A stretch of DNA of 37,538 bases from Candidatus Saccharimonadota bacterium (GCA_030528995.1 JAUMXR010000005.1:1-37538); one strand, 5' to 3'; counted from the stretch's first letter, positions 24,926 to 33,224 are shown. The notes: generated from the sequence alone by a model not told the origin. Numbers and translations: made by a program.

Positions 24926-25888
24926 CTAAGCTTTCGCTTCCTCATGTAATTTCTTGAATTTTGCCGACTTTCCGTCCAATTCGTCTAAGTCTTTCTCCGA
25001 AATCGTTTCATTCTTACCAGATTCAATAAAGTTTCTCAGTACTCCCACCAATATAAACGGCCTCACAAACACCGAATGCAAAATACTCCACATTATAATG
25101 CCGCCAATAGCCGCTGTAATTAGCATCACATTATTAGGATCCGCCAAGAAAGCCGTGTCTTCCGTGCCTTCCTTCGCGAACTCCGCCGCAACGCTATTAA
25201 ACGCATCCGGAAACGCCATGGTAATAAGATAAGTTATTCCGAAGAATACCCCACCAATCACCAAGAATGATACAAAGCTCATTCCAAACATTCTCCCCAT
25301 ATTCTTAAAGAAAGTCTTACCGTGTTTGAAAAACAGCACCGCGCCTTCAAGAGTTGCCTTCACCGCACTTTTATCTTTCATATAAAATACCCAACCAAGA
25401 CAACAATCACATAGATATCTTACAATCGTTTGAATCACACTTGAAATCGCACTGCCAATCGCACTTCCATTATCACCACCAATTGCACTACCAAGTGCCG
25501 TTATTGCTCTACCTAGCTGATTAAATATTCCCCGAATTGCGCTAGTCGCAGCATAATAGGCCGCCACCGTCAAAAACCTTTCCTTTACTATTTTCTTCCC
25601 CTCCGCATACACATCGTCTGGCAATTTGCCTTCCGTGACACCTTTTGTCATCATCGCAATTTGCCCTGCTTTAAATATGTATGATACAAAATGCGACGCA
25701 ATTGCCACCAAAATAATTGCAATCACCACGCCAATAGCTAGTCCAATCAAACCATTATCCGCAAATTTCTCTGCCAAGAAAAACCCCGCCGCCGCTAATA
25801 TAATAATCACCACTACCGACAACAAATCCCAACCAAACCTTCTCAACGAAAACGTTAAAGTTTTCTTATATATTTCTTTATTGTCCAT
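24926..25888 (-). CDS. Polytopic membrane protein, DUF6159-like
   Basis: 320 residues with about six membrane helices, including paired helices at ~20-75, a Gly/Ala/Ser-rich central helix region (~115-165, AITALGSAIGGDNGSAIGSAISS), and later helices at ~200-225 and ~255-280. The layout recalls uncharacterised DUF6159-type proteins; that assignment is tentative. The C-terminus is hydrophilic and charged. It has an AAGGAG Shine-Dalgarno and an extended -10 (TGCTATAAT at 25913-25921, leftward), so it is leadered. It diverges from the response regulator gene across 104 bp. The sequence gives no specific function. Confidence 0.8.
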   Translation of the reverse strand: MDNKEIYKKTLTFSLRRFGWDLLSVVVIIILAAAGFFLAEKFADNGLIGLAIGVVIAIILVAIASHFVSYIFKAGQIAMMTKGVTEGKLPDDVYAEGKKIVKERFLTVAAYYAATSAIRGIFNQLGRAITALGSAIGGDNGSAIGSAISSVIQTIVRYLCDCCLGWVFYMKDKSAVKATLEGAVLFFKHGKTFFKNMGRMFGMSFVSFLVIGGVFFGITYLITMAFPDAFNSVAAEFAKEGTEDTAFLADPNNVMLITAAIGGIIMWSILHSVFVRPFILVGVLRNFIESGKNETISEKDLDELDGKSAKFKKLHEEAKA

Positions 25889-25912
25889 AAGTCTCCTTTA
25901 TAATTTATCTTC

Positions 25913-25921
25913 ATTATAGCA
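25913..25921 (-). promoter_or_regulatory. Extended -10 (TGCTATAAT) of the DUF6159-like gene
   Basis: Reading leftward, TGCTATAAT lies 24 bases before the ATG at 25888. The short leader contains AAGGAG, so this is a conventional leadered promoter built on the same -10 sequence as the leaderless ones. Confidence 0.6.
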
Positions 25922-25969
25922 TATTCTATTTTTCAGTTTCATTCTAGTTTCAAGATGCACAATATATAT

Positions 25970-25975
25970 TATAAT
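25970..25975 (+). promoter_or_regulatory. -10 box (TATAAT) of the two-component operon
   Basis: TATAAT ends 17 bases before the ATG at 25993. AAGGAG at 25981-25986 serves as ribosome site. The predicted leader is about 10 bases. No convincing -35 box. Confidence 0.5.
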
Positions 25976-25992
25976 AAAACAAGGAGAATCAG

Positions 25993-26661
25993 ATGAGAGT
26001 ATTATACGTTGAAGATGCCGTTTTCTTAGCCGAAGCCGTCAAACACAATCTAGAAAAACAAGGCATCACAGTTGATTTAGCAGACAATGGCGCCGATGGT
26101 TTAGAAAACGCCCTCAAAGACATTTACGACTGCGTCGTTCTAGATATCATGTTACCCAAATTATCCGGCACCGACATCTTAAAGCGCATGCGTGAAAAGA
26201 ATGTCCAAACCCCAGTCATTATGCTATCCGCTCTTTCTGAAGTTGAAACCAAAATCAACCACTTAGATCACGGCGCCGATGACTATCTTGCCAAACCTTT
26301 CAAAACCGCCGAGCTAGTCGCCAGAATCAAAGCCATCGTTCGTCGTCCCAAAAATATCGATACTTCCAATCTCACCTACAGCGATTTAACCCTAGACAAA
26401 ACCAATGCCACCCTAAATGGCGAGCAGCTCACCGCCAAAGAAGTCGAAATCGTTACCGAATTCATCAAAAATCCCGAAAACCTTATCGGCAAAGAATACC
26501 TGCTTGCCAAAATCTGGGGCGAAGATAACGTCTGCGACGACAATTATATTGAAACTTATATTTCCAGACTTCGCAAAACTTTCAAGAAAATTCATAGTAA
26601 AGCCAAAATCGTCACCATTCGTGGCCTTGGTTACAAACTTACGAGTAAAGCCGATGTTTAA
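25993..26661 (+). CDS. OmpR-family response regulator
   Basis: 222 residues. The receiver domain has acidic residues YVEDA near the start, phosphoacceptor Asp51 (CVVLDIMLPK), and the conserved Lys in YLAKPFK. The C-terminal winged-helix DNA-binding domain includes LTAKEVEIVTEFIKNPENLI and YIETYISRLRKTF...VTIRGLGYKL. It should bind DNA as a dimer when phosphorylated by the kinase encoded next (8-base overlap). A start near 25993 is fixed by the AAGGAG six bases before the ATG. Target genes are unknown; the divergent membrane protein gene is a plausible one (inference). Confidence 0.95.
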   Translation: MRVLYVEDAVFLAEAVKHNLEKQGITVDLADNGADGLENALKDIYDCVVLDIMLPKLSGTDILKRMREKNVQTPVIMLSALSEVETKINHLDHGADDYLAKPFKTAELVARIKAIVRRPKNIDTSNLTYSDLTLDKTNATLNGEQLTAKEVEIVTEFIKNPENLIGKEYLLAKIWGEDNVCDDNYIETYISRLRKTFKKIHSKAKIVTIRGLGYKLTSKADV

Positions 26662-27601
26662 AAAGCTCCGAAATAGAATTATAATTACTACAATGGCCAT
26701 CACGACCACGGTTTTAGTTTTGGCCGGCGTATTTATCATGGTTTTCTCGTCTGCCACTCGTCCAGAACCAAAACCCCACATCGAAGTTAACTATAATTTA
26801 CCTAACTATTCAATCTCCTACAACGAAATTGAATTAAAAAATTACATTGAATCCGACCGTCAAGAAGGCCACACAAGGCTCCTTATTACTCTACTTTCAG
26901 TTGGCACCGCCATTGAAATTGCTGTCTTTATCATTATTTATTATTTATCCCGTGCTATCGTCGAACCCGTCAAAGATTCCTACGAAAAGCAAAAAATCTT
27001 CATCGCCAACGCTTCCCATGAACTCAAAACCCCACTTGCCGTGATTGAAGCCAACATCGAGGCTCTCGACGTAGACAAATCCAACCGAAAATGGAAGGAC
27101 AATATCGAAAGCGAAATCACTCACGCCAACAAACTTGTCCTAGATTTACTCCAACTTGCCAGAATGGATGCCGGTAGTCTCAAGCAAACTCCGCCCGAAG
27201 ATATTAACCTCGTCACCGAAATCAAAAACCACATCACTCTATTTGAACCTAAGTTCGCAGGCAAAATATCTTTTAACTCCAATAACGCCACGTCACATTA
27301 TCTCCTACCAAAACAAGACATTTTACAAGTGTTAGATATTTTGCTCGACAACGCCACCAAATATGGTCGCCAAAAAATCAACCTCAACCTAGACAAATCC
27401 AGCCTCACTATTCAAAACGACGGCACCACCATCGCAAAAGATGACCAAGCAAAGGTCTTCGATCGCTTTTATCAAACTGACAAAACCAAAAGCGGCTCCG
27501 GCCTCGGTCTCGCCATCGCCAAAGCCATTTGCGACCAAAACCACTGGAAAATCCACTGCGAAAGCACTCACCGCACCACCAAATTCACTGTTTCTTGGTA
27601 A
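26654..27601 (+). CDS. Membrane sensor histidine kinase
   Basis: 315 residues. Two membrane helices (~9-31 and ~76-98) enclose a short ~45-residue extracytoplasmic segment, too small for a PAS or Cache sensor domain. A dimerisation/phosphoacceptor domain has SHELKTP (His122). The ATPase domain has the N box DILLDNATKYG and the G box GSGLGLAIAKAIC. The open frame extends 79 codons upstream inside the regulator gene; the true start is the ATG at 26654 (MFKKLRNRI), which overlaps the regulator stop by eight bases. There is no HAMP domain of normal length. The signal may be sensed within the membrane (inference). Confidence 0.93.
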   Translation: MFKKLRNRIIITTMAITTTVLVLAGVFIMVFSSATRPEPKPHIEVNYNLPNYSISYNEIELKNYIESDRQEGHTRLLITLLSVGTAIEIAVFIIIYYLSRAIVEPVKDSYEKQKIFIANASHELKTPLAVIEANIEALDVDKSNRKWKDNIESEITHANKLVLDLLQLARMDAGSLKQTPPEDINLVTEIKNHITLFEPKFAGKISFNSNNATSHYLLPKQDILQVLDILLDNATKYGRQKINLNLDKSSLTIQNDGTTIAKDDQAKVFDRFYQTDKTKSGSGLGLAIAKAICDQNHWKIHCESTHRTTKFTVSW

Positions 27602-27625
27602 TCCCTTGTTCTTATTTCACAACTC

Positions 27626-27643
27626 AAAAAACGCCTCAAGGCG
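27626..27643 (-). terminator. Rho-independent terminator downstream of tRNA-Lys
   Basis: Read leftward, CGCC-TTGA-GGCG is followed by six T residues (27631-27626). This suits transcripts coming from the tRNA gene. In the rightward direction the A-tract precedes the stem, so it would not terminate the histidine kinase transcript. Confidence 0.65.
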
Positions 27644-27654
27644 CCAAACTTCAA

Positions 27655-27675
27655 TGGTGAGCCGGGTGGGACTCG
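27655..27675 (-). repeat. Duplicate of the tRNA-Lys 3' end (21 bp)
   Basis: These 21 bases are identical to 27722-27742, the CCA, 3' acceptor strand and part of the T arm of the adjacent tRNA-Lys gene. The match stops inside the T loop and nothing tRNA-like precedes it. This could be a relic of tandem tRNA duplication or of integrase-mediated insertion and loss at a tRNA 3' end. Confidence 0.75.
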
Positions 27676-27705
27676 CTCATTTATGACCGAGTTCCGCTTT
27701 TTGAG

Positions 27706-27723
27706 CAATTCCGCTAGGAATTG
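27706..27723 (-). other. Hairpin immediately 3' of tRNA-Lys
   Basis: CAATTCC-GCTA-GGAATTG is a perfect 7-bp stem with a 4-nt loop, overlapping the encoded CCA end by two bases. It may assist 3' end processing of the precursor (inference). It lacks a T-tract. Confidence 0.4.
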
Positions 27724-27798
27724 GTGAGCCGGGTGGGACTCGAACCCACGACACCAAGCTTAAGAGGCTCGTGCTCTAACCAGCTGAGCTACCGGCCC
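27722..27798 (-). tRNA. tRNA-Lys (anticodon CTT), CCA encoded
   Basis: Read leftward from 27798: acceptor GGGCCGG pairs with CCGGCTC (one G-U), then TA, the D arm GCTCAGCTGGTTAGAGC, the anticodon stem CGAGC/GCTTG with loop CTCTTAA (anticodon CTT, reads AAG), and the T arm GTGGG-TTCGAGT-CCCAC. It ends with discriminator A and a genomic CCA. All cloverleaf elements are present. The 77-nt gene is followed by a hairpin, a partial duplicate of its own 3' end, and a terminator. Confidence 0.96.
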
Positions 27799-27876
27799 GC
27801 TCACTCATATCATTATATCACTTTTCTTCTTAAAAGTAAAGCACACAACGGTCTTGCTTTCTAGAAAAATACCATA

Positions 27877-27882
27877 TATAAT
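27877..27882 (+). promoter_or_regulatory. -10 box (TATAAT) of the frameshifted surface protein gene, leaderless type
   Basis: TATAAT ends six bases before the ATG at 27889. No extended TG element and no Shine-Dalgarno sequence. Confidence 0.55.
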
Positions 27883-27888
27883 ATACTT

Positions 27889-28854
27889 ATGTTTAAAGGT
27901 CATCTGGTCTTGGGAGGAATCATCGGTGTCACCATGCTTTCTGGTGCCACTCTATTATCTACTGGCGTCTCCGCCGACGACGTTATAGATCAAATCAATA
28001 TCACTGTCCCCGAATCTTGTTCAGTAGAAGGAATCGTCGCTCCCGAACACACTAAAACAGTCCAGAACAACAACTACTATTCTGGCATCGGTACCACTAC
28101 CTTTACAACTTATTGTAATGACAACAATGGTTATGCTATCTACGCCATAGGCTACTCCAACGATGAATTTGGCAACACATTAATGAAACATAATTCTAAT
28201 AGTACTTACGATTTTGATACCGGTACAGCTACATCTGGCAATACTTCAAACTGGGCCATGAAGCTCACTGCCACTCCTGGCACTTATGCTCCTACCATTC
28301 ATTCTGATACCAATGGCGCCTTCACTAGCTACCACGTTATTCCATCAACCTATACTAAGGTAGTAAGCTTTGCCTCAAATACTGATTTACCAGCTAGCGG
28401 CGTCAATGCCACTGGTTCTGGCTTCACTTCCACTTACGCTTCTTGGATTTCCGCCACCCAACCTGCCGGCACCTACACCGGCAAAGTCATATACACCCTC
28501 GTCCACCCAGCTAGCGAAGAGCCGTTACAGCCTCAAACTGCCACAAGCGGTTGTATCAACTACTTTCCGAATGGCAGTAATGTGATCGGAACGATGGGTT
28601 GCCAATCTATCTCAACTTCAGCTACCACCGCTACGTTACTCGCCTCCAATTTCAGCCGAGTCGGTTATGGCTTCGCTGGTTGGTCTGATGTTTACGATTA
28701 TGCTACGAATAATAATGCCCGCCTCTACGGCCCGCAAGAAGATATTAACTTTACTGCTGGACAATACACCGGAAGCAATAATGGTCTAGCTCTCTATGCT
28801 GTATGGATTAAAGTGCCGGTAACATCCAAAGTTGGTCTGGCTGTAGTGGTTTAG
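27889..28854 (+). CDS. N-terminal part of a secreted surface protein (paralogue of 21019-22947), truncated by frameshift
   Basis: 321 residues are read before a premature stop. Signal peptide (~1-29, ending VSA), adhesin-like domain beginning DVIDQINITVPESCSVEG and ending PAGTYTGKVIYTLVHPAS, then the InlB-repeat-like module (FPNGSNVIGTMG, GFAGWSDVYDY, LYAVWIK). It matches the 642-residue paralogue up to LYAVWIK. There the frame slips at 28813-28815, and the final ten or so residues (VPVTSKVGLAVVV) are out of frame. The paralogue continues in the -1 frame. The truncated product could still be exported and fold as two domains without the FISUMP part. Confidence 0.8.
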   Translation: MFKGHLVLGGIIGVTMLSGATLLSTGVSADDVIDQINITVPESCSVEGIVAPEHTKTVQNNNYYSGIGTTTFTTYCNDNNGYAIYAIGYSNDEFGNTLMKHNSNSTYDFDTGTATSGNTSNWAMKLTATPGTYAPTIHSDTNGAFTSYHVIPSTYTKVVSFASNTDLPASGVNATGSGFTSTYASWISATQPAGTYTGKVIYTLVHPASEEPLQPQTATSGCINYFPNGSNVIGTMGCQSISTSATTATLLASNFSRVGYGFAGWSDVYDYATNNNARLYGPQEDINFTAGQYTGSNNGLALYAVWIKVPVTSKVGLAVVV

Positions 28855-29711
28855 CTAGTGGAGCAGTTACTGCTCTCACCGATCAGCGTGACGGTGAAAC
28901 TTATGCTGTAGCTAAACTTGCTGATGGCAATTGCTGGATGATTGAAAACCTAAGATTGGAAAACACCGCCGCCCATAATTCTGATGGAACACTGGCCCAA
29001 GGATACGGCACGTCTACTACTTACGGCAACTTCTCTGGCCTAGCCGACCCGGAAGCTCCAGATAAGTTTTCCTTAACCTACTCGCCCAATAGCCTTTACA
29101 GTAGTGATGGCAATAATGGCACTATTAACATTGGCACTACCATACCGCATGACCGTACTCCACGTTACAACAATGCAAACACGCCATCCATCGCATCAGA
29201 CCGCCCACAAAACCCAACCACCAATTGGTCTGCCGCCATTGCAGACTTAACCCCCACCCATTCATTCGACCAGTCTATCACTAGCACATCGCTCTGTCCG
29301 ACCGGTTGGCATCTACCAAAAGGTGGCACTAAAGGGAATGAAGCTAATAATGAGTTCTGGTCATTAATAGTTACTGGCATTCATAACGGCACTAATCCTG
29401 CCAACTACGAAAGCAATACTCGTCCTTACTATGGTGGCACTCAAGAAGGTAGAAACGCGTCAAAAACCATAAGAATGTACCCCAATAATTTCCTGTATTC
29501 TGGCTACGTGACCAATGGCTCAATAAATAATCGTGGGTCTAACGGCATTTATTGGTCATCTACGTCGGGCGAATCAACCATATCGGGTACAAGTACGTAT
29601 GGCCACGCATATGGTCTAAACTTTGCTTCTTCCAATGTCTACCCAGGCACATATGGATATATCAACAAGACTATAGGAAGCGTTATCCGTTGTCTTATCT
29701 CTGGCACTTAG
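28815..29711 (+). pseudogene. FISUMP C-terminal part, out of frame with its N-terminal half
   Basis: From GCC at 28815 the frame encodes AGNIQSWSGCSGLASGAVTA and continues with CWMIENLRLE, CPTGWHLPKGG, GIYWSSTSG and SVIRCLISGT, matching residues ~323-642 of the intact paralogue. The internal Met at 28938 is the M of CWMIENL and not a real start; no promoter or ribosome site precedes it. One base is missing near 28813-28815. No canonical -1 slippery heptamer is visible there, so a real mutation or an assembly error is likelier than programmed frameshifting. The rest of the domain is well preserved, which suggests a recent event. Confidence 0.82.
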
Positions 29712-29784
29712 AGATTCTGATACATTATGTTCCAAGTATATATTCGCTTTTACCACTCACCAACCCCCCATCATTCCGCCCCAC

Positions 29785-30339
29785 TTATCCCCCCAAATCC
29801 CTCTCAATCTGCTTTTTATACCTCTCCTCTTCCGAAAACACACACCCACAATACTTCTGCATATAAAGCCCCATCTCCCGCGCCTTCTTCTGTCCTTCTC
29901 GAAATCCTTCTCTAAAATCCCGATACACAAACTCCACCCCAGACATACCCGCTAAGTCCTTACACACTTCAACTATCTCATCATGCTTTTGATACGGCGA
30001 TACTAACAAAGTCGTCGTAAACGCATCATACCCATTTTTCGTCGCATATCTCACTGTCTCACCCAGCCGCTTCTTGTAACAATAATTTACGCACCGCCCC
30101 GGAATATCCGACACCACATTTTTGCAAAACTCATCCAACCCATAATCTTCAATAAACACCGACTCTACTCCCACCTTTTCACAATAGTCCTTCAGACAAT
30201 CTCTCCGCGCCTTATATTCCATATACGGATGAATGTTCGGATTATACCAAAATACTGTCGGTTCAATTCCCTCACTTCTCAAAGAGTCAATGCAATACAC
30301 CGAGCAAGGCGCACAACAAGTATGCATCAAAAGCTTCAT
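29785..30339 (-). CDS. queH: Epoxyqueuosine reductase QueH
   Basis: QueH reduces epoxyqueuosine in tRNA to queuosine, a non-orthologous replacement for QueG. The protein (184 aa from this start) has the family's cysteine motifs: LMHTCCAPC near the N-terminus, GRCVNYCYKKRL in the middle, and the C-terminal YCGCVFSEEERY. WYNPNIHPYMEY and TTLLVSPYQKH are also typical of the family. I choose ATG 30339 because GAG lies seven bases before it; an in-frame TTG at 30345 has no suitable site. It follows rny after nine bases, so the two are probably co-transcribed. No other queuosine genes are in the window. Confidence 0.92.
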   Translation of the reverse strand: MKLLMHTCCAPCSVYCIDSLRSEGIEPTVFWYNPNIHPYMEYKARRDCLKDYCEKVGVESVFIEDYGLDEFCKNVVSDIPGRCVNYCYKKRLGETVRYATKNGYDAFTTTLLVSPYQKHDEIVEVCKDLAGMSGVEFVYRDFREGFREGQKKAREMGLYMQKYCGCVFSEEERYKKQIERDLGG

Positions 30340-30348
30340 CGCCAAACT

Positions 30349-31866
30349 CTACTTCGCGTATTCAACCGCACGGGTTTCACGAATCACATTGACTTTGATT
30401 ATACCCGGATATGACATTGTCGCTTCAATCTTGTTAGCGATATCCCTCGCCAACTTCAATGCCGACAAATCATCAATCTGTTTTGGTTCTACGATTACAC
30501 GAATTTCACGCCCTGCCGAAATCGCATAAGCCTTGTCAATTCCGGTAAACGAAGTAGCAATATTTTCAAGATCACGCATTCTCTCTGCAAAATTCTCCGC
30601 CGAAATATTACGCGCTCCCGGCCGTGCCGCTGAAATTGCATCCACGATTTTCACAATCACTGCCTCAGGTGTGGTCGGTTCAATATCGTCATGATGTGCA
30701 GCCATCGCATGCACCACCGCATCGGGCATTCCATATTTCTTCGCCAGCTCTGCTCCAATCTCTGCGTGCTTTCCTTCAATCTTATGCGTCACTGCCTTGC
30801 CCACGTCATGAAGCAAAGTTGCAGTCTTAGTTACTCGCTTGTCTGCGCCAATTTCTTCTGCAATCATCCCTGCCATATGCGCCATTTCAATCGAATGCAG
30901 CAAAACATTTTGCCCATACGAAGTACGAAACTTCAACTCACCAAGTAAATGCAAAATCTCTCTTGGTATCCCCACCACACCTACCTCACGCGCCGCGTCT
31001 TCGCCCGCACGCACGACTTCCTTCTCAATTTCACGTTCCGCCCTAGCTACAGCTTCTTCGATCGAAGCCGGGTTAATTCTTCCATCCTTCATCAATCTTT
31101 CCAAAGCATACCTTGCCACCTGCCTCCTAATTGGATCAAACGACGACAACACAATCATACCGGGCGTATCATCCACCAACACATCTACACCAGTTGCTCT
31201 TTGCAGAGCTTGAATGTTTCGCCCTTCCTTACCAATAATCCGTCCTTTCATATCATCATCTGGTAACTTCAAAGCAGTCACGGTTCTATCCGCAGTCACC
31301 TCCGACGACATTCTTTCCATCGCCGTGAGCAACACCGCCTGCGCCGTCTCGTCAATTTCGTGCTTTATTTCTTTTTGTTCCTTTACTACCAAACCAGCTA
31401 AATCTTGCTTAATATCATTCTCCGTCATCTTCATCAATTTCTCACGTGCTTCTGTCTTGGAAAGATTCGCAATCTTTTCCAACTTCTCATGCTGCTTCGT
31501 TCTAATCTCTCGTACCTCATTCTTCAAATCTTCCAGCTCTTTTTCCTCACGGGCTAGTTTCTCGGTCTTTTTCTCTAGCTGATCCAATTTGGCATCCAAA
31601 GAAGTCTCGCGCTCAGCTAAACGATTCTCCGTCCGCTTCCATTCCTTACGACGTTCGTTTTCTTCGTTCTGGTTCTTCTCCGTAACCTTCGCAGCCTCTT
31701 TCTTTGCTGCTAGAACAATGTCCGAAGCTTCCCTCTTCGCTTTTCTCAGCAAATCATCAGCCCTTTCTTTCCCCCCATTTTCATTATGCTTGTTATAAGC
31801 AAAAATACCTCCCGCCCCAGCGGCAATACCCACTATGGCGGCAATGATAGGAATTGCTATTTCCAT
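30349..31866 (-). CDS. rny: Ribonuclease Y
   Basis: RNase Y is a membrane-anchored endonuclease that starts mRNA decay in many bacteria lacking RNase E. The 505-residue protein has one N-terminal helix (~4-24), a long charged coiled coil (~35-190), and a KH domain (GRIIGKEGRNIQALQRATGVDVLVDD). An HD phosphohydrolase domain follows (TATLLHDVGKAVTHKIEGKH, AHHDD), ending with the conserved C-terminal region (YPGIIKVNVIRETRAVEYAK). The length and order are standard. An AGAAAGG ribosome site precedes the ATG. The ~58-nt leader contains a hairpin at 31888-31911. queH follows. Confidence 0.97.
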   Translation of the reverse strand: MEIAIPIIAAIVGIAAGAGGIFAYNKHNENGGKERADDLLRKAKREASDIVLAAKKEAAKVTEKNQNEENERRKEWKRTENRLAERETSLDAKLDQLEKKTEKLAREEKELEDLKNEVREIRTKQHEKLEKIANLSKTEAREKLMKMTENDIKQDLAGLVVKEQKEIKHEIDETAQAVLLTAMERMSSEVTADRTVTALKLPDDDMKGRIIGKEGRNIQALQRATGVDVLVDDTPGMIVLSSFDPIRRQVARYALERLMKDGRINPASIEEAVARAEREIEKEVVRAGEDAAREVGVVGIPREILHLLGELKFRTSYGQNVLLHSIEMAHMAGMIAEEIGADKRVTKTATLLHDVGKAVTHKIEGKHAEIGAELAKKYGMPDAVVHAMAAHHDDIEPTTPEAVIVKIVDAISAARPGARNISAENFAERMRDLENIATSFTGIDKAYAISAGREIRVIVEPKQIDDLSALKLARDIANKIEATMSYPGIIKVNVIRETRAVEYAK

Positions 31867-31887
31867 ATTACCTTTCTAATTGTTTTT

Positions 31888-31911
31888 GTTGGTATTTTTC
31901 TCTATACCAAC
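31888..31911 (-). promoter_or_regulatory. Hairpin in the rny 5' leader
   Basis: GTTGGTAT pairs perfectly with ATACCAAC around an 8-nt loop, between the probable -10 box (31932-31937) and the rny ribosome site. It could be a protective 5' stem or a cleavage site through which RNase Y controls its own mRNA; this is inference. There is no T-tract for termination. Confidence 0.5.
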
Positions 31912-31931
31912 GGGTTAACAAATAACATCAA

Positions 31932-31937
31932 ATTATA
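31932..31937 (-). promoter_or_regulatory. -10 box (TATAAT) of rny
   Basis: Reading leftward, TATAAT with a predicted transcription start near 31925. This gives the ~58-nt leader that contains the hairpin described above. It lacks the extended TG motif. Confidence 0.45.
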
Positions 31938-32064
31938 ATATTCCAATATCTATTATACCACAATAATTTCAAAATTCATAAACCAATTCATCCCAAAATC
32001 CACTCATGCTTGCCTTTTGTCACACCTAAGAGTACACTTATTAAAAATAAGTGGAGGAATTCCA

Positions 32065-32283
32065 ATGGGATATTTAGAAGAAATGTTAGTAAGAAACGGG
32101 GTCATCTACCGTAATTCAAACGGCGAAAGTTCCTATATTGAGGGCAGCCTAGTTTCCAACTCATTAGTTGTCCGTGATTCTAACGGCTGGGTTACTCATC
32201 GTATCGAACGCGCATCAAACGGCGTCGATCTCGTCGTTCGTAATCTCTCTACTGGTCTTGTCGAAACCAGAGTTAGAATCTAA
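32065..32283 (+). CDS. Small hypothetical protein (72 aa)
   Basis: No recognised family. The protein is predicted to be all-beta: after a short N-terminal helix ([11 protein letters not shown]) come alternating polar/hydrophobic strands with Asn-Gly turns ([34 protein letters not shown]), looking like repeated hairpins. No signal peptide. A strong GGAGG lies nine bases before ATG 32065, fixing the start over the ATG at 32017. A possible promoter is TTGCCT (32010) - 17 bp - TACACT (32033). It converges with dnaJ and the two stop codons overlap (32280-32283). Confidence 0.72.
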   Translation: MGYLEEMLVRNGVIYRNSNGESSYIEGSLVSNSLVVRDSNGWVTHRIERASNGVDLVVRNLSTGLVETRVRI

Positions 32284-33206
32284 CCCCAAAACCCACGCTT
32301 CTTGCTTTTCTTGAATTCTTCTAGCAATTCTTTCTGCTTTTTCGACAGATTCTTCGGCGTCTCCACAATAATCGTCACAATATGTGGCCCTCTATCCCCA
32401 TCTGCCCTAAACGGTACACCGTGACCCGACAGTTTAAATGGCGTGCCAGACTGCGTTCCTGCCGGTACTTTCATCGTTACTACTCCGTCTACCGTCTCCA
32501 CATCAATCTCGCAACCAAGTGCCGCATCCACCATCCCAATGCGTTCTTCCGACAATATAATCGAGCCTTCTCTCGTCAAATGTTTGTGTGGCTTCACTCG
32601 TACCCTCACATACAAATCCCCCGGCTCCGTTCCGCCTTCTGGCGCCGGACCGCCTTTTCCGTGTAACCGAATCGACATTCCATCATCAATACCAGCTGGA
32701 ATTTTTACTTTCAAATCTTTTCCCTCTACACTGACAGATTTACTTGTGCCAAATATCGCTTCTTCAAAAGTTAAAGTCACACTTGTCTGATAATCCGCAC
32801 CCCGTCTCGCTCTTCTTGCCCCGCCATTACCGAACCCAAACAAACTTCCCAAAATATCATCAAACGCCCCACCGCCACCAAAGTCAAAGTTAAAAGTCTG
32901 ACCATTATAATTAAATGCTCCCCCACTAAATGGGTTTCCTGAGAACCCACCAGCACCGCCTGCCCCACCAAAACCAGCTCCCCCCACTCCCGCATGCCCG
33001 AACTGATCATATCGTGCCCGCTTCTGCTTATCAGAAAGCACATCATGCGCCTCATTAATCTCTTTAAATTTTGCTTCTGCTTCTTTATCTCCAGGATTTT
33101 TATCCGGATGATACTTCACCGCTAGCTTACGGTAAGCTTTTTTAATCTCATCATCTGACGCATTTTTTGACACGCCAAGCACTTCGTAATAATCTCGTTT
33201 TGCCAT
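32280..33206 (-). CDS. dnaJ: DnaJ-type co-chaperone without zinc-finger domain
   Basis: Stimulates DnaK's ATPase and delivers substrates. The 308 residues begin with a complete J domain ([16 protein letters not shown] at 33-35). A Gly/Phe-rich region (~70-135) is followed by two C-terminal beta domains ([58 protein letters not shown]). The four CXXCXGXG zinc motifs of classical DnaJ are absent, so this is a type II protein like CbpA. A CIRCE operator lies upstream of a leaderless-type -10 box, placing it with dnaK in the HrcA regulon. It may be the main DnaK partner or a second J protein. Confidence 0.94.
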   Translation of the reverse strand: MAKRDYYEVLGVSKNASDDEIKKAYRKLAVKYHPDKNPGDKEAEAKFKEINEAHDVLSDKQKRARYDQFGHAGVGGAGFGGAGGAGGFSGNPFSGGAFNYNGQTFNFDFGGGGAFDDILGSLFGFGNGGARRARRGADYQTSVTLTFEEAIFGTSKSVSVEGKDLKVKIPAGIDDGMSIRLHGKGGPAPEGGTEPGDLYVRVRVKPHKHLTREGSIILSEERIGMVDAALGCEIDVETVDGVVTMKVPAGTQSGTPFKLSGHGVPFRADGDRGPHIVTIIVETPKNLSKKQKELLEEFKKSKKRGFWG

Positions 33207-33213
33207 ACACTAT

Positions 33214-33219
33214 ATTATA
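33214..33219 (-). promoter_or_regulatory. -10 box (TATAAT) of dnaJ, leaderless type
   Basis: Reading leftward, TATAAT ends seven bases before the dnaJ ATG (33206). The CIRCE element starts only six bases upstream and so occupies the -35 position. Confidence 0.65.
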
Positions 33220-33224
33220 TACCA

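Noticed and set aside
27655-27675. Second tRNA gene
   Set aside because: Only the 3' acceptor and part of the T arm match; no D arm or anticodon arm precedes it.
28806-28822. Programmed -1 frameshift joining the two halves of the FISUMP paralogue
   Set aside because: No X-XXY-YYZ slippery heptamer is present at ATTAAAGTGCC and I see no stimulating stem; a lost base is simpler.
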